From NCBI RefSeq assembly GCF_001636315.1, contig NZ_KV440949.1:956203-1020202 (forward strand): a stretch of DNA of 64,000 bases. The letters are read 5' to 3'. The translations under genes were made by a program, and so were the position numbers. Under the pieces are notes generated by a model. It saw only the letters and a list, made by a program, of their open reading frames with translations, was not told the origin of the DNA and did not search any database. The DNA is from Neobacillus mesonae. GTDB taxonomy: Bacteria > Bacillota > Bacilli > Bacillales > Cytobacillaceae. Shown here one piece after another: positions 45,836 to 55,045 of this stretch. The stretch's first letter is position 1. Each line of letters starts with the position of its first letter.

Positions 45836-46939
45836 TTATTTTTTCGCCAGTGTTGCCGGAACGTATAACACTTGCCCCTCGTATACGTCCTGATTGAGTT
45901 CTAAATTGTTTACGCGAAGCAGGTTATGGACGGATACATCATAGCGCTCGGCAAGACTGTCGACCGTATCCCCTTTTTGAACGATGCACATCTTTAGTTT
46001 TACCTGTGCAGTACTCTCATCCTTGCGGGCAAAGAATTCAGTCAAAGTCATCGTTTTACTTTTTGAGAATAACTTCTTCTTCTGTTTAGGCTCTTCAGGT
46101 GAGGATGACGAACTTTCCTCTTCGTAATGTTCGTTCTCGATAACGATTTCTTCTTCTACTTCGACCTCAACCTCTACAGGATGATTATCTTCACTTCTCG
46201 CTTCCTGGTATGGCCATGAAGACTGACTTGCAGACGGATTATACTCCTGGAATTGCCACGATGACTGGTCCTGTTCTTGTTCTTCTTCCTCTTGCTCCTC
46301 CGGTTGATAGTTGAAGGTTGGAAATTTGGGAAATGCGACCTCTGGCTCTTCCTCCTGCTGTTTTTTTGCTTCTGTCTCAAATAAGAAATTATTTGCATAA
46401 TGACTTGGGATTGCAGGCTGCTCCTCAATTTCTTCTTCCTGAACGGCATGACTACGATGTAGCAGCTCAAGTTCTTGTTCCTCCTGTTGCTGCTGTTCCA
46501 TCTGCTGTTCAGTTCCGTAAAGACCGCTGATGGTTAATTCTGCTGACAGCTTCAAACAGCTGCGTTCCGGGATGGAATAGTCAAACGATTCCACGAGGAC
46601 GTCGATATCATAAATACTTTGAATCCGGTTATTTGGGATTGTAATATCCACTGGGAATCGATGAGAAAATTCGCAATTTCCTTCCTCTCGCTCCTCCACC
46701 GTCTCAACGAATTTGTGAGAGGTGTAACCTTCATCCTGGCTTTCATTGCTTACTTCACAACTTTTATATTCGCCGGTAAGTTCCAGCGAACCTCGTATGG
46801 TTACGTACTGATCATTTTCCTGGATTGTAATGTCCGGGTCGAGTGAAATGGACAGTAGCTCCTCGACTTCCTGTCCTTTTCGAAACCACAAAGACTCCTC
46901 CAAGGAAAATCTTAGTGACGATTGATTCTCCTGGGACAA
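45836..46939 (-). CDS. spoVID: Stage VI sporulation protein D (SpoVID), coat encasement
   Basis: SpoVID drives encasement of the spore by coat layers, binding SpoIVA and SafA. The N-terminal domain (about 5-150; RFSLEESLWFRKGQEVEELL, YVTIRGSLELTGEY, FSHRFPVDITIPNNR) matches SpoVID. A long acidic Glu/Gln-rich middle (about 150-300) and a C-terminal LysM domain (CIVQKGDTVDSLAERYDVSV to VLYVPATL) follow. The start is TTG, 7 bases after AGGAGG, giving 367 residues; a longer frame starting at 46966 lacks a site. It is upstream of ysxE. Confidence 0.92.
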   Translation of the reverse strand: MSQENQSSLRFSLEESLWFRKGQEVEELLSISLDPDITIQENDQYVTIRGSLELTGEYKSCEVSNESQDEGYTSHKFVETVEEREEGNCEFSHRFPVDITIPNNRIQSIYDIDVLVESFDYSIPERSCLKLSAELTISGLYGTEQQMEQQQQEEQELELLHRSHAVQEEEIEEQPAIPSHYANNFLFETEAKKQQEEEPEVAFPKFPTFNYQPEEQEEEEQEQDQSSWQFQEYNPSASQSSWPYQEARSEDNHPVEVEVEVEEEIVIENEHYEEESSSSSPEEPKQKKKLFSKSKTMTLTEFFARKDESTAQVKLKMCIVQKGDTVDSLAERYDVSVHNLLRVNNLELNQDVYEGQVLYVPATLAKK

Positions 46940-46989
46940 AGCGACTCCTCCTTTCTTTTCCTTCACGCAAAAATCACCATGTCACTTAC

Positions 46990-47019
46990 ACTTTATGAAA
47001 AGTTATTTTTATTTATGAT
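46990..47019 (-). promoter_or_regulatory. Candidate sigma-E promoter of spoVID
   Basis: ATCATAAA, a 14-bp spacer and CATAAAGT. The -10 matches the sigma-E consensus CATACANT except at one position; the -35 is only 5 of 8. spoVID is sigma-E-dependent in B. subtilis. Confidence 0.5.
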
Positions 47020-47096
47020 AACTTGATAGGAAAAGAATTGAAGAAATGCGTTTTTCTTTCCGGACTGTGTGGGTGTATGGAATTTTGGAGAGTTTG

Positions 47097-47222
47097 ATTT
47101 CGCGGATTTTTGAGTTTATTTCGCGGATTCTGAGAAGGATTTCGCGGATTTCTGATTTTATTTCGCCGATTTTGAAAAGAATTTGGCCCTTTTCAAAGTT
47201 TATTTCGCAGAACATATAAAAA
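47097..47222. repeat. Tandem array of 21-bp units, ATTTCGCGGAT type
   Basis: Six units start at 47097, 47118, 47139, 47160, 47181 and 47202, all exactly 21 bp apart. The core is ATTTCGCGGATT; the fifth is degenerate (ATTTGGCCC). Together with the spoVID promoter and hemL terminator it fills the 307-bp gap between spoVID and hemL. The minus-strand reading shows a 7-residue pattern (IREI..KIREI), which is simply a consequence of the 21-bp period. Confidence 0.88.
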
Positions 47223-47228
47223 AACATA

Positions 47229-47255
47229 TAAAAACACCCGCCAAACATGGCGAGT
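47229..47255 (-). terminator. Intrinsic terminator of the hem operon
   Basis: CACTCGCCA-TGT-TTGGCGGGTG stem with one G-U pair, then TTTTT on the minus strand, about 20 bases past hemL. Confidence 0.85.
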
Positions 47256-47273
47256 GCTTTATCATAACAACAA

Positions 47274-48560
47274 TTATTTGAGCTTCGAAAACGCAGCTTC
47301 TGCCGCTTTAATTGTTTTTTCAATATCCTCATCAGAGTGCTCTGTTGATAGGAACAATCCTTCAAATTGGGAAGGCGGCAGAAATACGCCTTGATCCGCC
47401 ATTTGACGGTAGTACTCTGCAAAGAATTCCAGATTCGATGTTTTGGCTTTTTCATAGTTGATGACATCTTCGTTAGTGAAGAAGAAACCAATCATCGAGC
47501 CGGCGCGGTTAAAGGTAATTGGAATATCATACTTTTCAGCTGCAGCCTTGTAGCCTTTTTCAAGCATGTCACCCTTACGGACAAATTCTTCATAGTGAGA
47601 CGGTGTCAGCTGGCTTAATGTTTCATAACCAGCAGTCATCGCAAGCGGGTTACCGGACAAGGTACCAGCTTGGTAGATTGGACCGCTTGGTGCGATTTTT
47701 TCCATAATTTCCGCTTTACCACCGTAAGCTCCTACAGGAAGCCCGCCGCCGATTACTTTTCCTAAGCAGGTTAGGTCAGGTGTGATGCCGAAGTAGCCTT
47801 GAGCACAGTTATAGCCGACTCGGAAACCTGTCATGACTTCATCAAAAATCAACAATGCCCCGTATTCGGTCGTAATGTCACGTAATCCTTGTAAGAAACC
47901 TGGTAGCGGCGGTACAAGACCCATGTTTCCAGCTACTGGTTCAACAATAATACATGCAATATCTTCACCAAATTGCTCAAACGCATATTTAACGCCTTCA
48001 AGGTCATTGTATTGCACTGTAATCGTATTGGAAGCAACGCCTTCAGGAACACCAGGGCTGTCAGGTAAACCGAGTGTTGCGACACCAGAACCAGCTTTAA
48101 TCAATAAGGAATCACCATGGCCATGGTAACAGCCTTCAAATTTTAAAATCTTATTGCGGCCAGTGTAGCCCCGCGCTAAACGAAGGGCACTCATTGTTGC
48201 TTCCGTTCCAGAATTGACCATTCTGATAATTTCAATTGAAGGTACACGGTCCTGGACAAGTTTAGCTAATTTGTTTTCCGATAATGTTGGAGCACCGAAG
48301 CTTGTTCCCTGCTCAGCAGTCTTTTTCAATGCTTCAACAACTTGATCATTGGAGTGGCCGAGAATCAGCGGGCCCCATGAAAGAACGTAGTCGATATATT
48401 CATTGCCATCAATATCATAAATTTTCGAGCCTTTTCCCCGTTCCATGAAAATCGGATCCATATTCACCGATTTAAAGGCACGGACCGGGCTGTTTACCCC
48501 GCCTGGCATTAATTTTTGGGCTTCTTTAAATGCTTCAATAGATTTTGTATACGAACGCAT
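47274..48560 (-). CDS. hemL: Glutamate-1-semialdehyde 2,1-aminomutase HemL
   Basis: A PLP enzyme converting glutamate-1-semialdehyde to 5-aminolevulinate, the second step of C5-pathway heme synthesis. The 428-residue class III aminotransferase fold has [37 protein letters not shown] and the PLP-Lys region [16 protein letters not shown]. It is the last gene of hemAXCDBL. Confidence 0.96.
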   Translation of the reverse strand: MRSYTKSIEAFKEAQKLMPGGVNSPVRAFKSVNMDPIFMERGKGSKIYDIDGNEYIDYVLSWGPLILGHSNDQVVEALKKTAEQGTSFGAPTLSENKLAKLVQDRVPSIEIIRMVNSGTEATMSALRLARGYTGRNKILKFEGCYHGHGDSLLIKAGSGVATLGLPDSPGVPEGVASNTITVQYNDLEGVKYAFEQFGEDIACIIVEPVAGNMGLVPPLPGFLQGLRDITTEYGALLIFDEVMTGFRVGYNCAQGYFGITPDLTCLGKVIGGGLPVGAYGGKAEIMEKIAPSGPIYQAGTLSGNPLAMTAGYETLSQLTPSHYEEFVRKGDMLEKGYKAAAEKYDIPITFNRAGSMIGFFFTNEDVINYEKAKTSNLEFFAEYYRQMADQGVFLPPSQFEGLFLSTEHSDEDIEKTIKAAEAAFSKLK

Positions 48561-48581
48561 CCTATTCCCTCATTTCAGAAA

Positions 48582-49559
48582 TTATTGTTCTTTTAACCAG
48601 CGAATGGCGTCTTTTGCATGATACGTAATAATGAGATCGGCACCGGCGCGCTTCATGCCTACAAGCATTTCAAGAACCGTGCTTTTTTCATCAATCCAGC
48701 CGTTTTGGGCAGCCGCTTTAACCATCGAATATTCACCGCTGACATTGTAGATTACTACTGGCAGGCTGAAGTTATTTTTAACATCACGAACGATATCAAG
48801 GTATGGCATACCCGGCTTCACAATCAGGAAGTCTGCGCCTTCTGCGACATCGGATTCTGCCTCTCTGAATGCTTCGATGCGGTTAGCAGGGTCCATTTGA
48901 TAGGTCTTGCGGTCGCCGAACTGCGGTGCGCCTTCTGCTGCTTCACGGAACGGACCGTAGAATGCTGAAGCGTACTTAACAGCGTATGACATGATTGGAA
49001 TTTCGGTAAAACCAGCTTCATCCAAGCCTTCACGGATAGCGGCAACAAAGCCGTCCATCATGTTGGAAGGAGCGATGATATCTGCGCCTGCTTGAGCCTG
49101 GCTGATAGCTGTTTTAACAAGTAATTCAAGTGATTCGTCGTTTAAAACTTTCTCCCCTTCCACAACGCCGCAATGACCGTGGCTTGTGTATTCACATAAG
49201 CATGTGTCAGCAACAACAAGAATTTCAGGGAAGTGTTTTTTAATATAGCGGATTGCTTCTTGGACGATCCCATGGTCATGGTAAGCCTGTCCGCCGCACT
49301 CATCTTTTGTTGCAGGGATACCGAATAACAGTACAGCTTTAATTCCGTGGGCAGCGATGTCTTCCATTTCTGCATGTAGATGATCCATGGATACTTGGAA
49401 AACTCCAGGCATAGATGATACTTCTTTCCGAATGTTTTCGCCTTCATAAATAAACAACGGGTAAATAAAATCTTCCGCTCTTAAGTGATTCTCTCTAACA
49501 AGAGCGCGCATGCTGGCACTTGACCGCAGGCGGCGATGACGTGAAAATTGAAGTTCCAT
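48582..49559 (-). CDS. hemB: Delta-aminolevulinic acid dehydratase (porphobilinogen synthase) HemB
   Basis: HemB condenses two 5-aminolevulinates into porphobilinogen. The 325-residue TIM barrel has the zinc-binding Cys cluster ([17 protein letters not shown]), the Schiff-base lysine segments ([25 protein letters not shown]) and AQNGWID. The ATG at 49557-49559 has GGAGG 10 to 12 bases upstream; an upstream in-frame TTG lies inside that site. Confidence 0.96.
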   Translation of the reverse strand: MELQFSRHRRLRSSASMRALVRENHLRAEDFIYPLFIYEGENIRKEVSSMPGVFQVSMDHLHAEMEDIAAHGIKAVLLFGIPATKDECGGQAYHDHGIVQEAIRYIKKHFPEILVVADTCLCEYTSHGHCGVVEGEKVLNDESLELLVKTAISQAQAGADIIAPSNMMDGFVAAIREGLDEAGFTEIPIMSYAVKYASAFYGPFREAAEGAPQFGDRKTYQMDPANRIEAFREAESDVAEGADFLIVKPGMPYLDIVRDVKNNFSLPVVIYNVSGEYSMVKAAAQNGWIDEKSTVLEMLVGMKRAGADLIITYHAKDAIRWLKEQ

Positions 49560-49689
49560 TTTTTTACATACCTCCAAGGTGATTTAACATTGTATATTAA
49601 AAGGTTTTAGCTTACTTATATGACGGATTTCTGTAGATTTTTTGTCCAAGTTTAGAGTACTTAATTTTGCTCCTGACGGTGGATGTTGC

Positions 49690-49734
49690 TTTTTCCTGTT
49701 TTCGGGCAATGAAACCTCGATCCATAGGACTCAA
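49690..49734. repeat. Solitary copy of the array B repeat unit
   Basis: The hemD-hemB gap contains TTTTTCCTGTTTTCGGGCAA followed by TGAAACCTCGATCCAT, aligning with array B units (TTTTTCCTCTTTTTTGGGCA, ATGCAACCCCTTCCATT). It is one diverged unit 33 kb from the array. Confidence 0.7.
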
Positions 49735-49741
49735 TAGAAAT

Positions 49742-50554
49742 TTAACTCTGTTCTTCCCCCAAAAACCTTACCAAACTCTTCATCATCTCCCTCACCGTAT
49801 ATTCCTCTGGTGAGGCATGAATCGGCAGGCCATATTCTCGCAGGCGCTTCTCGGTGATTGGGCCGATGCAGCCGATGATGCACCTGTTAAGCCGTTCAGC
49901 AAGACCATATTCCTGAACTACAGCCATCAAATGGTCCACGGTTGAAGGGCTTGTAAATGGCAAGATATCCAGCAGCCCGCTGCCAAGCATCTCCGCCAGC
50001 TTCCCCCGGCTTTCTTCCGGCAGGTAGTTTTCATAAATAACAACCTCATCGACCTTGGCCCCAGCCTCAGCCAATGAAGAAGCGATATAATCGCGTGCAA
50101 GATTCCCTTTTGGGATTAATACCCGTGAACCCTTTTGAACAAACGGCAAGAATTCCTCAACAAATGCCTCTGCAACGTATACCGAGGGCACAAATTCGAC
50201 CGGAATCCCTTTTTCCTTTAACACGGCTTCCGTCCGTTTTCCAATAACCGCAATTTTCGGCAGCCTATTTCCGACATTGGTTCCAAAATCGGAACCATCC
50301 CCGGCCCCAGCTTCAACAAACGAAAAAAACGTTTCAACCGTCACATTACTAGTAAAAATAAGCCAATCATATGTACCCAGCCTCGATAAACATTGCTCAA
50401 GGCAGTGATTTTTTTCAATCGGACGGAAGGCAATCAGAGGGACTTCAACTGGAATCCCTCCGTATTCCCTAACAAGCTTAGAGAAAGATTTTGCCTGATC
50501 CTTTCCTCTTGGAACGAGAACTTTTTTGTTAAATAAAGGGGGAACCTCAATCAT
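49742..50554 (-). CDS. hemD: Uroporphyrinogen-III synthase HemD
   Basis: HemD inverts ring D and cyclises hydroxymethylbilane. A 270-residue two-domain alpha/beta protein with the loose family motifs [25 protein letters not shown] and [22 protein letters not shown] overlaps the hemC stop by 4 bases (ATGA), so translation is coupled. Confidence 0.92.
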   Translation of the reverse strand: MIEVPPLFNKKVLVPRGKDQAKSFSKLVREYGGIPVEVPLIAFRPIEKNHCLEQCLSRLGTYDWLIFTSNVTVETFFSFVEAGAGDGSDFGTNVGNRLPKIAVIGKRTEAVLKEKGIPVEFVPSVYVAEAFVEEFLPFVQKGSRVLIPKGNLARDYIASSLAEAGAKVDEVVIYENYLPEESRGKLAEMLGSGLLDILPFTSPSTVDHLMAVVQEYGLAERLNRCIIGCIGPITEKRLREYGLPIHASPEEYTVREMMKSLVRFLGEEQS

Positions 50555-51486
50555 TTCCCCTCGAGCTCCCGCTTAACTCGATCGATTAGGTCTTTCGCTC
50601 CTTTTTCGATCAAGATATCAGCAGCTTTAATACCGAGCTCTTCTGGGTTCTGTCCTCTTACTTCTTCTTTAAAAATTTCTTGGCCTTCTGGTGTACCGAC
50701 TAATACATTTAAGACAATTTCGTCGTTATCTTCTACTTGTGCAAAGCCGGCAATCGGCACCTGGCAGCCGCCCTCCATTTTTTGCAGGAAAGCTCGCTCT
50801 GCCCTGACGGCTCTATCTGTTTTCTTACATGTGAATTTCTCAAATAACTCGAGAAGCTCCTTGTCGTCTGCACGGCACTCGATTGATAAAGCCCCTTGAC
50901 CTACGGCAGGAATACACACATCTGCATCTAGAAACTCTGTAACAACATCGGATGCCCAGCCAAGGCGGGAAAGACCTGCCGCTGCTAAAATAATGGCATC
51001 GTATTCTTCTGTTTCTAATTTTGCTAATCTCGTATCAACATTGCCTCGAATCCATTTAATTTCAAGATCCGGACGTTTTGCCAGCAGCTGGGCGCTGCGG
51101 CGGAGACTGCTGGTACCGATGATTGCTCCCGGCTTCAGGTCTGCTAATTTGATATGTCCTTTTGAAATCAAAGCATCACGATGGTCTTCACGGAAAGGCA
51201 CACAGCCGATTGTTAAGCCCTCTGGCAATACGGCCGGCATATCCTTCATGCTGTGAACTGCCATATCGATTTCTTTATCCAGCATCGCCTGTTCGATTTC
51301 TTTGACAAATAGGCCTTTGCCGCCGACTTTTGAAAGGGTTACATCTAAGATTTTATCGCCCTTTGTAACGATTTCCTTTACCTCGAATTCCAAGCTTGGA
51401 TTAATTTTTTTCAACTGGTCGACCACCCAGTTGGTTTGTGTTAATGCTAGTTTGCTGCGTCTAGAACCTACAATAATTTTTCGCAT
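50551..51486 (-). CDS. hemC: Porphobilinogen deaminase (hydroxymethylbilane synthase) HemC
   Basis: HemC polymerises four porphobilinogens. The 311-residue protein has [26 protein letters not shown] (with the catalytic-site Asp region), [12 protein letters not shown], and the dipyrromethane-cofactor Cys in [10 protein letters not shown]. Between hemX and hemD. Confidence 0.97.
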   Translation of the reverse strand: MRKIIVGSRRSKLALTQTNWVVDQLKKINPSLEFEVKEIVTKGDKILDVTLSKVGGKGLFVKEIEQAMLDKEIDMAVHSMKDMPAVLPEGLTIGCVPFREDHRDALISKGHIKLADLKPGAIIGTSSLRRSAQLLAKRPDLEIKWIRGNVDTRLAKLETEEYDAIILAAAGLSRLGWASDVVTEFLDADVCIPAVGQGALSIECRADDKELLELFEKFTCKKTDRAVRAERAFLQKMEGGCQVPIAGFAQVEDNDEIVLNVLVGTPEGQEIFKEEVRGQNPEELGIKAADILIEKGAKDLIDRVKRELEGK

Positions 51487-51501
51487 GACTGCCTCCTAAA
51501 G

Positions 51502-52335
51502 TTATGAGTACCATAAATGAAAGGATGATAATTGCCCGAATAAGAAAAAGTTAATTAATACAATCAGGAAAGATGCCACATTCCATAAGGCAAGCTTTTT
51601 CCCGTATACGTTCCTCACTGTCCGTAAATATAAAAAGATACTATAGGCGGTTAGTAATATAAACGAACCGATAATTTTCGCATCATACCAAGGCATGCCG
51701 GGGAGCTTCAAGAATGCCCACTGCAGACCTAGGATTAAACTTAACAAAAGCATTGGAACACCGATGATCGCTAATATGTATGATAATCTTTCTAGTTTCT
51801 CCAAATCGGCAATCCGTAAAAGTCTTGTTCCCCATTTTTTCCTTTTCAATAAATCGTATTGGAGCAGATATAAGACTGAAAAGACAAACGACAAGGAAAA
51901 AGCCCCGTATGAGAGAATCGCCATCGTTATATGAATTAACAGCAATTCCGATACCAGCTTCTGGGCCATGACATGGGATTGATATTGCATCGGTGCGAAT
52001 GTATGGATGGCCATGACAATAAAACCAAGAATATTCGTAAAAAAAACGATAAAATCGACCCGTAATAATCGATTTATTCCAAGTGACAATGTGATTAATA
52101 CCCAGGCATAAAAATAAAGCCCCTCGAAAATCGTTAAAACTGGGAACCTTCCTGTTTCTTTCATATAAAGAATAAGGAAAACCGTCTGCAAAACCCATAC
52201 AAATGCAAGTAACCAGAAGGCAATCCGATTTGCCTTCCGGTTATGATGAATAAAATCGAAAAAATATAGCAGCACACTGAAGGCATATAGAACAACTGTC
52301 ACCTCATGAACTCTCGTCATAAAGACGCTAAGCAT
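51502..52335 (-). CDS. hemX: HemX membrane protein, CcsA-type
   Basis: A 277-residue protein with eight membrane helices of the cytochrome c assembly CcsA/CcmC fold; conserved His residues lie in AIHTFAP and LLIHITMAILSYGAF. In B. subtilis HemX lowers the steady-state level of HemA. The ATG is 8 bases after AAGGGGGC. Second gene of the hem operon. Confidence 0.92.
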   Translation of the reverse strand: MLSVFMTRVHEVTVVLYAFSVLLYFFDFIHHNRKANRIAFWLLAFVWVLQTVFLILYMKETGRFPVLTIFEGLYFYAWVLITLSLGINRLLRVDFIVFFTNILGFIVMAIHTFAPMQYQSHVMAQKLVSELLLIHITMAILSYGAFSLSFVFSVLYLLQYDLLKRKKWGTRLLRIADLEKLERLSYILAIIGVPMLLLSLILGLQWAFLKLPGMPWYDAKIIGSFILLTAYSIFLYLRTVRNVYGKKLALWNVASFLIVLINFFLFGQLSSFHLWYS

Positions 52336-52349
52336 AGCGGATGGCCCCC

Positions 52350-53693
52350 TTATGACTGAAAGGAAGCCTGCGCTTCTGTTACCGGCCGTTTATTCATTTC
52401 GGCTGAATTCGACTGTTGTTCATTTACAAGCTCTTCAATATTAAAGATTTTCATAAAGAAATCCATTGCCTGTTCCCGGTCAGGTCTTGCCGCCAGTTCC
52501 TTCGCTTGTAAGATCGGATCTTTTAACATTTGATTGATAATGCTTTTCGTGTGTTTGCTTAATACTTTTTTATCGCGATCCGATAGGTTTGGCAGCTTGC
52601 GCTCCAAACTTTCCATCGTTTCTGCCTGGATGGCCAGTGCTTTTTCTCTTAGCGCCGAAATGACAGGAATGACACCAAGCATGCCGAGCCACTGCTTAAA
52701 GTCCACGATTTCTTTTTCAATCATCAGCATGATTTTTTCAGCAGCCCTTTGGCGCTCCTTCAAGTTCGCTTCGACAATACCCTCCAGGTCGTCGATATCA
52801 TATAAAAAGACATTTTCCAGTTCGGAAATTTGCGGGTCAAGGTCACGCGGCACGGCAATATCGACCATGAATAATGGTTTACCCTTCCGCTTCTTTTCCA
52901 CACGTGCCATCATGTCTTTTGTAATGACAAAGTCTTTAGCTCCAGTTGAACTGATCAGAATATCAGCCTCAATCAGTGATTTCTGAAGCTCATCGATTGA
53001 TTTAGCTTCACCGCTGAAGCGGCTGGCGAGATCTTTTGCTTTATCGTAAGTACGGTTAATCACCGTTACTTTTTTCACACCATTACCATGCAAATTCTGG
53101 GCAGCTAATTCTCCCATTTTCCCGGCGCCAAAAATGAGGACATGCTTATTGGCAAGGGAACCAAAGATTTTCTTTGCCAACTCAACAGCAGCATAGCTGA
53201 CAGAAACAGCATTCGCGCCAATTTCGGTATCTGAATGGGCTTTTTTCGCCAAGGTAACCGCTTGTTTAAACAAATGATTGAACACGGAACCGGTCGTTCC
53301 CTGTTCTTGCGCATTCATGAAGCTATTGCGGACCTGTCCAAGAATTTGGGTTTCCCCTAAGACCATAGAGTTGAGCCCGCAGGTTACGTTAAATAAATGT
53401 TCCACAGCACCGTCTTCTTCATAAATGAATAAGAACGGCGAGAATTCCGCCTGCTCCATTCCAAACCAGTTCGCTAAGAACTCTTTAATGTAGTAGCGGC
53501 CTGTGTGTAATTGATCAACTACAGCGTAAATTTCCGTTCGATTACAAGTTGATAAGATGACATTTTCCAGGATGCTTTTTTTCGTTTTTAATTGTTTCAT
53601 GGCATCCACAAGATCGGTTTCATTGAATGTCAACCGCTCACGGATTTCTACAGGGGCAGTTTTATAGTTAAGGCCGATCACTAAAATATGCAT
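52350..53693 (-). CDS. hemA: Glutamyl-tRNA reductase HemA
   Basis: HemA reduces Glu-tRNA to glutamate-1-semialdehyde, the committed and rate-setting step. The 447-residue protein has catalytic Cys50 ([12 protein letters not shown]), the NADPH Rossmann segment ([18 protein letters not shown]) and the C-terminal dimerisation helix. First gene of hemAXCDBL. Confidence 0.97.
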   Translation of the reverse strand: MHILVIGLNYKTAPVEIRERLTFNETDLVDAMKQLKTKKSILENVILSTCNRTEIYAVVDQLHTGRYYIKEFLANWFGMEQAEFSPFLFIYEEDGAVEHLFNVTCGLNSMVLGETQILGQVRNSFMNAQEQGTTGSVFNHLFKQAVTLAKKAHSDTEIGANAVSVSYAAVELAKKIFGSLANKHVLIFGAGKMGELAAQNLHGNGVKKVTVINRTYDKAKDLASRFSGEAKSIDELQKSLIEADILISSTGAKDFVITKDMMARVEKKRKGKPLFMVDIAVPRDLDPQISELENVFLYDIDDLEGIVEANLKERQRAAEKIMLMIEKEIVDFKQWLGMLGVIPVISALREKALAIQAETMESLERKLPNLSDRDKKVLSKHTKSIINQMLKDPILQAKELAARPDREQAMDFFMKIFNIEELVNEQQSNSAEMNKRPVTEAQASFQS

Positions 53694-53738
53694 ATGTCGA
53701 AAGACACCCCCAAAAATGATGACAGTAATAACTAGTCT

Positions 53739-53776
53739 GATTATATCATGTCTTTTTTCGCTTTCTTAGCGAAAAA
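53739..53776 (-). promoter_or_regulatory. hemA promoter region with hairpin
   Basis: On the minus strand an extended -10 TGATATAAT (rc of 53742-53750) lies about 50 bases upstream of the hemA ATG. Directly upstream of it TTTTTCGC-TAAGAAA-GCGAAAAA (53753-53776) is an 8-bp inverted repeat at the -35 position, and no good -35 is visible, so it may be an operator. B. subtilis hemA is PerR-regulated, but this repeat does not match the PerR box. Confidence 0.5.
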
Positions 53777-53907
53777 TGTGAACATAAAATGAACTATATG
53801 ATAATATAGGAAATTGAATAGAACCTGTTATATATTTTATCTCCCTATGTACAGTACCAAAAAATTCGACAGGATTCAAGTGAACCTTACTGGAAGTGGT
53901 GTTTACG

Positions 53908-54396
53908 ATGAAAAACCAACGCATTTTTCCTGGAATTATCTTAATTGGCTTTGGCGCCTACTTTTTATTGCAGCAAACAGGTATTTCGTTTTTTCTAGAA
54001 TATTCGACATGGCCGACGTTAATCATGATTGTCGGTGTTGCCTTCTTAGGCCAAGGTTTTTGGGCAAAGGATGCGGAAGCGATTCTGCCTGGAATTATTA
54101 TGTTCGGCTTTGGGCTCCATTTTCAGCTCGTCGGCCGAGTCGACTTCTGGCCGCATAATCATATCGGGATGCTGATCTTAATTATTTCGATTGGTTTCTT
54201 TATGCGCTTCCAAAAAACAAACACCGGCTTGTTTCAAGCATTCCTCTTTCTCATCATATCGGTATTGCTGCTGTTTTATGATCAAATTGCCGGCTATTTT
54301 GGTTTACTCCAAAGCGGCTTCAGCTTTATTTGGAAATTTTGGCCCGCACTACTAATCGTTATTGGTATCTATTTTCTCTTAAAACGCAAAAAATAA
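53908..54396 (+). CDS. Small polytopic membrane protein, LiaF-TM/DUF5668-like
   Basis: A 162-residue protein with about six hydrophobic segments and internal similarity (GIILIGFGAYFLLQQTGI; GIIMFGFGLHFQLVGRVDFW; FIWKFWPALLIVIGIYFLL), typical of LiaF-type transmembrane repeat domains found in envelope-stress proteins, but without a cytoplasmic LiaF domain. Function unknown. I chose the ATG at 53908; the frame also allows a GTG at 53896. It is on its own between the divergent hemA and convergent engB. Confidence 0.75.
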   Translation: MKNQRIFPGIILIGFGAYFLLQQTGISFFLEYSTWPTLIMIVGVAFLGQGFWAKDAEAILPGIIMFGFGLHFQLVGRVDFWPHNHIGMLILIISIGFFMRFQKTNTGLFQAFLFLIISVLLLFYDQIAGYFGLLQSGFSFIWKFWPALLIVIGIYFLLKRKK

Positions 54397-54404
54397 CCAA
54401 AAAC

Positions 54405-54453
54405 AAGGGTGTCAGGCACCATGTGAAAAATTCACATGATGCCTGACACCCTT
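54405..54453. terminator. Long palindromic hairpin, bidirectional terminator / dispersed repeat
   Basis: A 23-bp stem (AAGGGTGTCAGGCACCATGT.. with ..ACATGATGCCTGACACCCTT) has a 3-base AAA loop and one mismatch that becomes G-U on the minus-strand RNA. It lies between convergent genes. The GGTGTCAGGCACC core resembles a repeat I know from many Bacillaceae intergenic regions. Confidence 0.8.
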
Positions 54454-54463
54454 TAGAATAATC

Positions 54464-55045
54464 TTACATATAACTTTCAAGAAGGGCCCATGCTTTGTCT
54501 TTTCCTTCTCCTGTTTCGGAGGAAAAAATGACCATGTGGTCGCCTTCCTCGAGGTTTAGCGTCTGTCTGGTTACTTTTAAGTGCTTTTGCCATTTGCCTT
54601 TTGGAATTTTGTCGGCCTTTGTTGCAATCACGATGCAGGGGATTTCATAATGCTTTAGAAAATTATACATCATTACATCGTCTTCCGTCGGCGGATGGCG
54701 TAAATCAACAATCAACACAACAGCCCGTAGCTGCTCGCGGGTCGTGAAGTACGTTTCAATCATCCTACCCCAAGCGGCACGCTCTGTCTTTGAAACCTTG
54801 GCATAGCCGTATCCGGGAACATCGACGAAATGCAGAATTTCGTTAATCAGGAAAAAATTCAATGTTTGTGTTTTTCCAGGCTTGGAGGAGATCCTCGCAA
54901 GCCCTTTACGATTTAACATTTTATTGATAAAAGACGACTTACCCACGTTCGAGCGGCCGGCAAGAGCAAATTCCGGTAAATCGACATCCGGGTACTGCTC
55001 CGGTTTTACCGCACTAATTACAATATCTGAACTTGTTACCTTCAT
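54464..55045 (-). CDS. engB: Ribosome biogenesis GTPase EngB (YsxC/YihA)
   Basis: An essential GTPase for 50S subunit assembly. The 193-residue protein has P-loop [12 protein letters not shown], switch [12 protein letters not shown], and ATKADK. ATG overlaps the lonA stop by 4 bases (ATGA), as in other bacilli, so the two are co-expressed. Confidence 0.96.
   Translation of the reverse strand: MKVTSSDIVISAVKPEQYPDVDLPEFALAGRSNVGKSSFINKMLNRKGLARISSKPGKTQTLNFFLINEILHFVDVPGYGYAKVSKTERAAWGRMIETYFTTREQLRAVVLIVDLRHPPTEDDVMMYNFLKHYEIPCIVIATKADKIPKGKWQKHLKVTRQTLNLEEGDHMVIFSSETGEGKDKAWALLESYM

Noticed and set aside
47009..47491. A 160-codon minus-strand frame with a heptad-like IREI pattern
   Set aside because: It begins out of frame inside hemL, and the heptads follow directly from the 21-bp repeat. 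It has no independent start signal.
53814..54158. A 114-codon plus-strand frame overlapping the small membrane protein near engB
   Set aside because: It is out of frame with the membrane protein, which has the clear hydrophobic pattern and the terminator at its end.
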